Origin: Elysia marginata
Taxonomy: Eukaryota; Mollusca; Gastropoda; Plakobranchidae
DNA: 22,500 nucleotides
Reading direction: 5' to 3'
Assembly: GCA_019649035.1 (NCBI GenBank)
Contig: BMAT01007981.1
Coordinates: 182,989 to 205,488 of the forward strand
The notes under the pieces are model-generated. The model was given only the letters and a program-made list of their open reading frames with translations. It was not told the DNA's origin and searched no databases. Below are positions 10,137 through 17,950 of this stretch, piece by piece. A program made the position numbers and the translations under genes. How positions within the stretch are numbered: position 1 is the stretch's first letter; the number at the start of each line of letters is the position of its first letter.

Positions 10137-10732
10137 GTGAGACCAAAGTGTGTAAACTAGTAAAGTTATCTTTGTTTGGTTTATCTCGCCACCATGAACT
10201 TTATATGTGCCTATCTAATCAAAACAATACAGTGCCTACATACTAACATTAATTAAAACATATCTGTAATTAAGTTCTTATTATCTCGTTCTTCAATTCC
10301 TCTATTTATCAGCTCCTGTGTATAAGTGTACAACTAATCACATAAAAGTCCACGCACTTACGACATCAGCTCAATATTTTCTTTCGTGATACATCCAGTA
10401 CAGGTAGTCTGTAGCTATAACTGTTGTACTGATTGTTACCCTAAGAAGTGTTGGGTCTATCTGTGGACATAAGTCACGAAAAGCCTTTTAAGGAAAGTTT
10501 ATTAACTGGGTGCCGCAGTTTCTAGATTAATTAAAATCAGTCCCTAGAAGTGCTTGGGTTGTCTCCTTGGCTTTAAACAGTAATTTACAACCCTGTTGTG
10601 TTGTTGTTTTTTCAACCTATTTCCTAACAATTACGTTCGTCCCGAATTACCCGATTAAATTATACTAGAGGTCTGAGGTGACGTCTATTTGTTTTATGTA
10701 CATGTTTCTGAAAGACAATAATTTTGTTGCAG

Positions 10733-10813
10733 AGATCATCTTTCGCTCAGAGGACAGGAACACCCAAAAGTTGTTTAGGACAGTTAAGAAGTTCCAAAGA
10801 TGTAATAACCAAG
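10733..10813 (+). CDS. 81-nt internal exon of end (ii)
   Basis: Acceptor TTTTGTTGCAG| and donor ACCAAG|GTTAGT. Another symmetrical phase-0 exon, 27 codons, reading RSSFAQRTGTPKSCLGQLRS then SKDVITK. TPK is a possible proline-directed phosphorylation site. Confidence 0.65.
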
Positions 10814-11365
10814 GTTAGTTGAGGTTTCCACAACAAGAAAAAAATACTACAAATGATAATAATATTTCCATCATTATATAAGTTTCGTCCAACTTAATAA
10901 CAAGTTTGGGTTTCATATATTGTTCTTTCCAGACTCACTTTTCTCATTAATCCCTTCGACCTTTTTAAAATCTGTTTTCATTCTTCAATACATACACAGT
11001 TGTCACTTGTAAATAAAAACAAACATTGTAGTATATTTTTCTTTTACATTCAATAAATAAGAATTTTTCTCGGTCTTTGTATAATATCCTCCTCTTCTTG
11101 GTTTTCTAATCTTTTTATCTAATGCTTATTATCCCTTTCAGACAAACAATGTTTTTCTGCTCATTTGTACTAAAGATTGCCTTCCAAAGCAAACAACCTC
11201 ATGGCTAATCTTGGATATTTAACTTATAGAAGCAAGATCATAAAAAATAAAGTTCTTATCAACAAGATATTTCCGAAGACTCTCTACAATTTAGCAAAAC
11301 TAGAAATGTTTACAAAATAGAATTAGAATCAAACTGCATCTCTCCAAAAAAAAACAATCCATTTT

Positions 11366-11541
11366 TTAGAACATTACACTTGCAGAGTATTGGCCGAAAA
11401 TTACTACGCTACGATCGGTATCTTTCAAGAGAAGAGAGTGGGAATCGGTTGAACAAGTCATAACGATAAGACTAAACAGGAAGCGCAAGTTCCTAAAACT
11501 CTTCAGTTGGACCCTCAGCGAGAAACAAAATGGGCCGTATG
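11366..11541 (-). CDS. Candidate minus-strand terminal exon, antisense to end (ii)
   Basis: Very good acceptor (TTACATTTTCTCTCAAAGTCTAG|CATACGG in effect; key tract TTTTCTCTC). Two bases, then 57 open codons to TAA. The entry phase matches the G left by exon 11720-11751. The product is Ser/Leu/Phe-rich (YGPFCFSLRVQLKSFRNLRF at its start). It overlaps the last plus-strand coding exon on the opposite strand. It could equally be a chance open stretch in a 3' UTR. Confidence 0.3.
11386..11463 (+). CDS. Terminal coding exon of end (ii)
   Basis: Acceptor ATTACACTTGCAG|AGTATT; phase 0; 25 codons reading SIGRKLLRYDRYLSREESGN then RLNKS, stop TAA at 11461-11463. Together, exons 8564-11463 encode about 293 residues with no membrane anchor or CaaX box. 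That makes this the candidate soluble form if it shares upstream exons with the other ends. The exon lies antisense to a possible minus-strand terminal exon (11366-11541). Confidence 0.6.
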   Translation, partial: SIGRKLLRYDRYLSREESGNRLNKS

Positions 11542-11981
11542 CTAGACTTTGAGAGAAAATGTAAGAAACATAAAGTCATGAGGACGGTGGTATAATTAGC
11601 TGCCGACAGGGTGTGGTTCACGGGATTGTTTTCTAGGTGGATGTGCTTTTTAATTTGACTGTGTGTGCTGGTTGAGTGCTATGACTTTTGTTGTGCTTTG
11701 GTGCTCTGTGGAAGCATACCTTGAGCGTTTTCTAGGATGTTACATGTCTGCCTGATGAGAACAAACCAAATACGAGACTTTGAACACCTCGCTGTGGAAG
11801 TGCTGAATACAGCAAGAGTTTATCCACAGAACCAATGTCTTCAAACTCAGTGAAGTCATGTCCGATATTTAGTCATGATTACTTTAGATTTTTTTCAAAA
11901 TGCAACTTAAGTTTACAAACTATGATATACATTATCATTCATTATCTCTCATTTACTCCTCCCCATGTGCTAGCGTTGCGG
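11464..11981 (+). other. Probable 3' UTR of end (ii)
   Basis: No open frame continues after TAA at 11463. The next canonical plus-strand AATAAA is at 12022-12027. The same interval carries minus-strand splice signals (see 11720-11751 and 11366-11541). Confidence 0.35.
11720..11751 (-). CDS. Candidate 32-nt minus-strand exon
   Basis: Strong acceptor (TTTGTTCTCATCAG|GCAGAC) and donor (CTCAAG|GTATGC). Only the frame QTCNILENAQ is free of stops among those fitting its neighbours. It accepts CG| from exon 12046-12295 (Arg) and passes G| to 11541 (Ala). Intron sizes would be 294 and 178 bases. Confidence 0.35.
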
Positions 11982-12045
11982 TCAACTAAGGCAATCTAGC
12001 GTAGCGTCGTCGCGAGCAGTGAATAAAAGCAACAGCTCCAGATAC

Positions 12046-12295
12046 CGCGTGACCCCGTGCCCGGCTGTCACTAGTTTCAGCTCTTTGAGCTCAGAGGGGT
12101 CACGAAAAATAATTCCAGCCTCTCTAGTGGGCTCCACTTCCGGCAAGACAACTAGTCTCATCTCGGCAGGCGCAATGAGGTACGGGTCTTCTCCAAATGG
12201 CCCATGGCCTGCTGCGCGCTTACGCTCAGGCAGTGGAACATCCTCCAGGTTGGTGACAACCTTTCCTCTTTTGATTAGGATGATATTAGGGCAGG
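12046..12295 (-). CDS. GC-rich coding exon of an unrecognised minus-strand gene
   Basis: Clear codon-like composition. The minus strand reads NIILIKRGKVVTNLEDVPLP, then a charged linker, then FGEDPYLIAPAEMRLVVLPE, then REAGIIFRDPSELKELK and VTAGHGVTR. This mix of hydrophobic strands, acidic turns and prolines looks like a folded domain, unlike the antisense plus-strand frame (12019-12300), which is Ser-rich and shadow-like. The likely start is after CTAAG|CC (needs one upstream base), but other AGs up to 12263 are possible. The donor ACGCG|GTATCT ends it in phase 2. If it is not spliced, the frame continues as YLELLLLFTARDDATLDCLS to TGA at 11982-11984, and the exon would be terminal. No family recognised. 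Confidence 0.55.
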
Positions 12296-12901
12296 CTTAG
12301 CTTACTAAAATGCTTGGAATTCACTATTTTTTTTACTGAAGCTGGCAAAAAAACTTCTGATTTAATAAAGTTTTTTTGGTAAAAGAAGATAATGAAGCAA
12401 GACATTATCATGAACAATAATTACAAGGCAATATGTGTCATTCCTTCTATATTGTATCCCGAAAGGATTTATCCTTTTGTACTTTAATAATAAGACGTAT
12501 ATGTTTTTAACGATTATACTGTTTTTCTTTTTCTATAACCCCTTTGCTCATCTGTGCTTCGTACCAATATGGAACAATACAGTGTAGCTATAGATAAGGA
12601 GTGAGAAGGGTAATAACTCAAGAATGGCGCCTTCCCACATAAGTCAACAACAGAAAAAATTATTTTCATCTTGATCTGTTTGTTGCATTTGTAGCCTAAA
12701 TGTTTCAACAAATTTAAACTAATACAATATTACTATTATTTTACTTATGTATGAAATGTATTATTAGTTTTCTCTGCCTCGTAAATTTTCCAAATTGCAC
12801 AATGGTTTAGTTTAAACTAATTTCAAATATCAGATTAAAGTGGAAAGTTTGTTCCTAGTAGACGGCACGCAGAAAACAAAATGAACGCTATACGCTTATC
12901 G

Positions 12902-12909
12902 TTACGTCA
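12902..12909 (-). promoter_or_regulatory. CRE-like site (TGACGTAA)
   Basis: TTACGTCA on the plus strand. It matches a variant CREB/ATF octamer, in a locally CpG-containing segment. Single 8-mers are weak evidence; its pairing with a second copy at 13272-13279 is what makes it notable. Confidence 0.25.
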
Positions 12910-13007
12910 CAGGTCACCCGCTGCAGTCTGAAATTTACGTATGTCGTTTTGGACAAAAAGATACTGCGACAAAGATAAAAATGCCATACCACTTTATTTG
13001 CTTGTCA

Positions 13008-13010
<3 letters not shown>

Positions 13011-13087
<77 letters not shown>

Positions 13088-13129
13088 GCAGCAGCATTAA
13101 CGGTAGTGGTAGTGGTTACTGTGGTAGTG

Positions 13130-13175
<46 letters not shown>

Positions 13176-13206
13176 CAGCAGCAGCAGCAGCAGCATTAGT
13201 AGTATC
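13011..13206. repeat. Compound trinucleotide microsatellite (GTA)n with (GTG)n and (AGC)n
   Basis: Pure GTA units to about 13086, an interrupted GGTAGT/GGTTACTG part, a second TAG array to about 13171, then AGC units. Same unit composition and order as the array at 2432-2573. Its Val- and Ser-rich frames are not treated as genes. Confidence 0.95.
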
Positions 13207-13271
13207 ATAAGTTATTTATATCACTATTGTTATTATCTATATTAGAGATAGTGCGCGCGGACGATAACGTA

Positions 13272-13279
13272 TGACGTAA
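13272..13279 (+). promoter_or_regulatory. CRE-like site (TGACGTAA)
   Basis: Same octamer as at 12902-12909 but in inverse orientation, 66 bases beyond the microsatellite, next to GTGCGCGCGG. Possible CREB/ATF site; function is inference only. Confidence 0.25.
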
Positions 13280-13330
13280 TATCACCCATAGACAGCTTGG
13301 GTTTTACCGCAGACGATAGGTTAACAGGCC

Positions 13331-13376
13331 ACCAAGCCCATCAACCTTCCTGGATTACCTCCCCTATGGGCTTGGT
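13331..13376. other. Inverted repeat (11-bp perfect stem, 24-nt loop)
   Basis: ACCAAGCCCAT (13331-13341) and ATGGGCTTGGT (13366-13376) are exact reverse complements. It sits about 100 bases upstream of the 13480 acceptor and could form a hairpin in the pre-mRNA before that exon. Confidence 0.7.
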
Positions 13377-13406
13377 CCTCTTAAGCGGGCCCATAACGCG
13401 TGGCCT
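13359..13406 (-). CDS. Very weak minus-strand exon candidate
   Basis: AACAG|AGGCC to GGGGAG|GTAATC leaves one open frame, RPRVMGPLKRTKPIGE (phase 0-0). An ATG inside could make it a first exon. It overlaps the inverted repeat and its phase does not fit the preferred start of exon 12046-12295, so it is listed only for completeness. Confidence 0.15.
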
Positions 13407-13479
13407 CTGTTCTTTTTAATGTAACAATAATTGAAAAAGTACCTAAAACCATATATTGTTTCCATCTTAATTTTCTCAG

Positions 13480-14161
13480 GTACAAGCAATCCGGCAACAA
13501 GCGTGGACGTCGCAGCAGTGTAACTGTAAGTGGAAGGGCCGCCTCTTCCCCGCGGCGAAGGCGTGCACGATCCTGGTATGACGACTTTCCGCGCGGCTCG
13601 CCGAGTGCCCTGCTCTTTAACCAGCCTCGTAACGGCAGGAAGCGCAGCAAATCATCGCTCTATCGCCGTCAGCGAAGTAGACGAGCATCAAGCCCACGGC
13701 GTAGGAGAAGTAAAGCATCCGCCCAGCGTCGCTCTAGCAGAGCATCTGTATCATCGGGAGGAAGAAAGCGAGGCCGACCCCGGGGGTCAGGCAAGAAATC
13801 TAGATCCAGCGCTTCCGTTGCAGAATTAGGCCATTTGGCTCAAGGGAAGTCTTTTGGTTTGCTAGATCGAGTAAGCACTTTGTGGAGGTCCTGCAGCTTC
13901 TCGAGGAGTGCGACCCCTGCCCAGACACCGTCAGCTACAAGCCGCTCATCCGCCTCGCACACAGAGAGCTGGGTGACGAGAATTCTCCCCGCGGCCCGCA
14001 GCAAGCACCAGAGGCGACTACAGAGACACCGTGACAAGGCACGCAAGTATAGCCGCTCCCGCAAGGATGATAGAGCTTCTGCCAAGCGTAAGACTTCAAG
14101 TCATAGCAGTGGTGGCAAAAAGGAGAAGCAACTTTCCCGCAGCATATGCGCTATAATGTGA
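13480..14161 (+). CDS. AT-hook, SPRR-rich exon ending in a CAIM CaaX box (end iii)
   Basis: Strong acceptor TTCCATCTTAATTTTCTCAG| at 13479. One base, then 226 codons and TGA at 14159-14161; phase 2, so it fits the 3796 donor (AA+G gives Lys: RPRK-YKQSGNKRGRR). Counting from Tyr1: two near-repeats ASSPRRRR at about 21-28 and 69-76 (S-P-x-R/K, a CDK1-type site and DNA-minor-groove motif); an AT-hook GRKRGRPRGSGKK at about 94-106; Arg/Ser-rich stretches throughout; a Ser-rich basic tail; and the final residues CAIM. C-A-I-M is a farnesylation-type CaaX box and is identical to the C-terminus of vertebrate lamin B1. Together these predict a chromatin-binding protein attached to the nuclear envelope by a lipid. 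No lamin rod or Ig fold is present in this exon. Other frames here (13381, 13530, 13840) are shadows. Confidence 0.75.
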
Positions 14162-14593
14162 TGAGTTGGATCTGGATGCTCTCACTATATTTTCCTATCG
14201 CTAATGTTTCTACTCTTTATCTCAAAACTAAGCTTTCGCAAATTCTGTGCTACATACGGTAACGATTACATCAGAATGTAGCTGCGGAACTAAAGTCATC
14301 GGCTGAGGTCATAAATAATGGCTAACGTAATGTTGATCGTTTTGCAAAGCCACTGAAATGTTGAGAGATTTCCTTCAAAACAACAAAATTAAATGGCATA
14401 ATTTCCAAGACTTTCATTTACTTATACCAGAAACATTTGCACTTTGCCTCTAAGTTTTGCATGTTATAAGAAGTAGGAGCTTGTAATTTACATTGAAAAT
14501 CAACCGTGGTGATTAACTCCATCTTCTCTTGCGTGCAAATCGTTTTTTTTTTTTAAATCAAATAAGTTTTATAAAATAATTTCACATCAAGCA

Positions 14594-14599
14594 AATAAA
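14594..14599 (+). terminator. Candidate polyadenylation signal for end (iii)
   Basis: AATAAA about 430 bases after the TGA at 14161, in A-rich sequence. A further copy lies at 15138-15143. Confidence 0.35.
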
Positions 14600-14922
14600 A
14601 AAAAGAAGAAGAAAATTAGAGGGGGGGAATACTTTGTGGTCTTAGCGCACTGTGTGATGGTTGATAGAATAGTGATTGTGACGAAGGGTAGTCATTTCAA
14701 TTCCAAAATACAGCAATTGTAAAAAAAATATACTTATTCAAATTTAAATATGAGAAAATATTTATCCCAAAAAGCATTTACAACCGAAACATAAACAGGT
14801 ATACGCAGAGAACCACAAACCAGCTGAAAGAAACAAAGCAGTTACGGCGATAACAAGGGAAATCAGAAGTGAAATGTAACTGCTTTTTATGACTTATTGA
14901 CAAACTTTCAGTTCAAAGAAGA

Positions 14923-14940
14923 CATATGGCTAGCCATATG
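14923..14940. other. Perfect 18-bp palindrome CATATGGCTAGCCATATG
   Basis: The sequence equals its own reverse complement with no spacer. It may be a dimer-binding site or a chance palindrome; flanks do not extend it. Confidence 0.8.
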
Positions 14941-16178
14941 AATTTGTTACATCTTTACACCTTACAGCTGGGTAATTGAGAGGAGTATGAGAACTTTGCA
15001 ATGTCCGAACTTACATGGGTGGTAAGATTGTTGTTTTTCTACGCTATCGCTTTTCCTCTTTGACAAACATCGTTTTAATAGAGACTTCAAGGGCGATTTT
15101 TTTTTTAATTTGGAGTTAAGCAAAAAGAATGTGACTAAATAAAACCCTCCTTTTGAAAATTCCCAATGTTTTCTACAGATTTGCGATTATATCGTCGTTT
15201 CGTAAATTTTAAAACCTCATTCTTCTTCGCCTCGTAGACGTGACCGGAGTGGTTCTAATACTAATTTTTAATATTATTATCGATATCTGAGTCACAGCAC
15301 ACTGCGCTCTCCCGGTGAATTAAAAATCAGTCATAGTCTTGACCGCAAAAGTGATCACATTTGATTACACTTTTACAGAGTGTTTATTAAATATGAAAGG
15401 TATTTATCGTTGAAAAATCCACCTCTTCCATCTGCATTAATTTTAAATAAAGTATATCAATTAAGCCTCTTCGCGTTTCATATTTTCATCCCAGGTTTCC
15501 GTTAAATTGCTTTTTGTTAGTTAATATTGCGTGACCTAAGTAGAAACGAAATTAATTGATTAATCATAGTCTTCAGCTTTTTTATAATCTACACTGTATT
15601 GAATTCTACCAAAAATTAAGGTCGTAAGAATTAAGTATAAAAAGCATTTTGGTGTTTCTGATAGCAGGAAAATTCCTGAAAGATGTTACTTGAGTCAACG
15701 TAAGACTCTTTCCCTGCTAAGTTTCAGACGCCTGTGTCTTAGTCTTATTCTATTTGTAAATGATCTGCTTGCTCATTTTCAGTCTTGTCTAATCAAATCT
15801 TTAGTACTGAGGGATCAATATATGCTCGTATTTACAAAGATATGCCTTTCTAGTTGCACTGTTCAAATGGTGTATCTAATTCGAGCACTTTTCTAAACTT
15901 CCTAAGAGCAAAATCAGAATGAGTTTACAGAAATTCTGTGATGATACGTAGATTTTTTTGTTGTTCTGAGATTATTTTAATAATGTAATATGTATTTCTT
16001 GAGAACATAACTGTTTTGTTCTTGTCGTTGTCACCATTACAACTCATAAGGCCTGATTGCAAGGAACGATAGAGTCGAGAAGGTTGTAGTTATCCACTCT
16101 AAAACAGACATACAAAAATGTTTTGCATATTTTGCGTTTTAATCTGATGCAAACCAATAAAATATCTTTAATAATTTG

Positions 16179-16352
16179 AGTGGAATCCACTTAAAGTCAA
16201 CACCTTTAAGGGAAACTCTTGCTTACAGTCAACCCTGTTTTGCAGTCTCATTTCGTATTTCTTCATATCTTTGTAATGGTTAAAGTCAACTCTTGCTTAA
16301 AATCAACACATTTTTTTCCGTCCCCATGTGTTGACTTTATCAGGATTCCACT
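16179..16352. mobile_element. Short TIR element (MITE-like)
   Basis: The left end AGTGGAATCCACTTAAAGTC (16179 on, continuing AACAC) matches the reverse complement of the right end (AGTGGAATCCTGATAAAGTC, from 16352 back, also continuing AACAC) at all but three of 25 positions. Inside, the motif CTTGCTTA..TCAAC occurs twice (about 16218 and 16284). No transposase frame. The target duplication is unclear. It is most simply a non-autonomous DNA transposon relic. Confidence 0.6.
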
Positions 16353-17091
16353 ATACTTCACATCAGGAATTGCTGTTCCTTTCAAAATCCTTAAAATTTA
16401 TTAATGTCTCTATTAGCATACATGTAGATACCTATGTAATACACATCCAAAAACCTACATACAAAAGCATGAGGCACATACATTTTTCTCCATTTATAAT
16501 ACTAAAGAAACACAGTGAAGCTATTGAACGGGCATTTTTTTTATTTTGCTGAAATCCTTTAAAAACTGTTGTGACATAAAATGATAAGATTGCACAACAT
16601 TGTGCACATATTAGGCCATAAAGTGCATAGTAAAGAGGTGCATGATGTATACATAGGAGCAAAAACATGAGACAATGAAAATAAATAAAAACCTATAATT
16701 TATATTTTGCAGCTATGGGTAATACTTTCTAGGTTTTGTTCTTTTTATTACTTGAAAAAAATTGCTTAAGTAGAAAAATATGTCAGAAAAACCAAAAACT
16801 GGAATACTATACTCTTGACGAAAGAAGTCATGTTATGATTAGTTTTCTTGTCATCCAATCAGTTTACAACATGCTGCCAAAAGTTGGAATTCTGTAAAAA
16901 TAAAATTTCACAAAACAGTGAATAAAAAGGATGTAGAAAATAACAGCCAATGTTTTAAAAAAAGTTGAAAATGAGTCACAAGCCATAAAACTAATTATAT
17001 CCTAGAATTGTAATCACCATTAAAAAAAATGACAATAATTCCACAATGAAGTAGTGCAGCCTGTAAAATAAAAGATACAGTTGTTTATGTA
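16353..17091. other. AT-rich spacer between two DNA-transposon relics
   Basis: No coding support; overlapping short frames on both strands at 16328-16668 look like chance. Confidence 0.45.
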
Positions 17092-17948
17092 CAGTAAAAT
17101 CTTTTTAAACCAAAAGTGGCGAAATTGAAAATTTTGTTAAACCGAGAGAAAATCGTTTAATAGAGCAAAGACCTTCTTTGTCTTTGTATTGTTCCTAGGG
17201 CTAAACCAAAATGATTTCGGAAGCCACTGCCTTAAACCAAAACAATTTCTCCTTTTTTCTTTGATTTTGGCCTTAAAGACCAAAAGCTGGTTTCGTGGAC
17301 ATCTATTATAAGTGCACTCAACCCATGACCGTATGATCAAGCTTAGCCTCGGTCTAAACACAAAGTTGAATGAAGAAAGATGGTTTACTCAGTAGGCATC
17401 TCTCACTTAACTGTTGACATCTGGGCTAGCCAAGCCCACATGGCCCATCTATAGATACCACTGCTAGGCTAAGGCTAAGGTTTACATGTGTATTTGTTTG
17501 TTCGCGGCCATGCAATAACTTGGTTAGACAAAAGCAACAATATGGACCAGGGCTAAAATGAATTGGAATTCTGATGGGATGGGCCTTAAAGTATGAACAA
17601 AGAGAGAAGGGGGAGGGGGGGGGGGCAAAGATCAGTACAGTAATCCACTGTTGACTCAGCAATAAAAAATTGTCAGTGTTCAGTTTACTTCAATTTAGTT
17701 ATTTGCAGTTTTGCACTGACATTGAACTATGCCCCACTTCATAGCCTTAAACTAGATCTATAAATTGTTTGAATTGTAACTCTTTCACTCCACTCCACCC
17801 CACTGCTTTTGTCCACACATGTGTGCTGAAATAGTTACCCCTTCATCAAAAGTTGTGAAAAAGCTAAAAACTTTTAGTCCAAAATGCCTTTAAACCATAA
17901 AGGTTTAAAATACAGTAACCAGCATTTCAGTTTAAAAGGATTTTACTG
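17092..17948. mobile_element. 857-bp pogo/Tigger-like non-autonomous DNA transposon
   Basis: Starts CAGTAAAATCTTTTTAAACC and ends with the reverse complement of CAGTAAAATCCTTTTAAACT: 18 of 20 positions agree. Both ends are flanked by TA (17090-17091 and 17949-17950), the target duplication of Tc1/mariner/pogo elements, and CAGT termini are typical of pogo/Tigger. Inside are repeated TTAAACCAAAA-like segments and no intact transposase; the 17137-17361 and 17426-17662 minus frames show no recognisable motif. I infer a MITE-type deletion derivative. Confidence 0.7.
17609..17625 (+). repeat. G-rich run inside the pogo-like element
   Basis: Five Gs, one A, then eleven Gs. A simple homopolymer tract prone to length change and sequencing error; it could support G-quadruplex folding. 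Confidence 0.8.
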
Positions 17949-17950
17949 TA

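Larger units (their letters stand above)
12296..13479. other. Interval with microsatellite, CRE-like sites and a hairpin; no secure gene
   Basis: 12296-12900 is AT-rich without coding support (the 12514-12711 minus frame is chance-like). 12900-13420 becomes GC/CpG-richer and contains two TGACGTAA-type sites, the second trinucleotide array and an inverted repeat. This would be a plausible promoter region for a transcript starting near here, but no start site can be read from sequence. Confidence 0.4.
14162..16178. other. AT-rich 3' UTR/intergenic sequence, no gene seen
   Basis: The first part is probably the 3' UTR of end (iii). The remainder has only short, AT-driven open frames (for example 15690-15896) without splice or codon support. 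It contains the 18-bp palindrome at 14923-14940. Confidence 0.5.

Noticed and set aside
10363-10409. Minus-strand candidate exon (TTCTGCITKENIELM) with GTAAGT donor
   Set aside because: Weak acceptor, short, and no convincing partner exon.
12019-12300. 93-codon plus-strand frame
   Set aside because: The complementary minus-strand frame is far more protein-like; this one is Ser-rich antisense shadow.
13009-13245. Val/Ser-repeat frame across the second microsatellite
   Set aside because: Same artefact of a triplet repeat.
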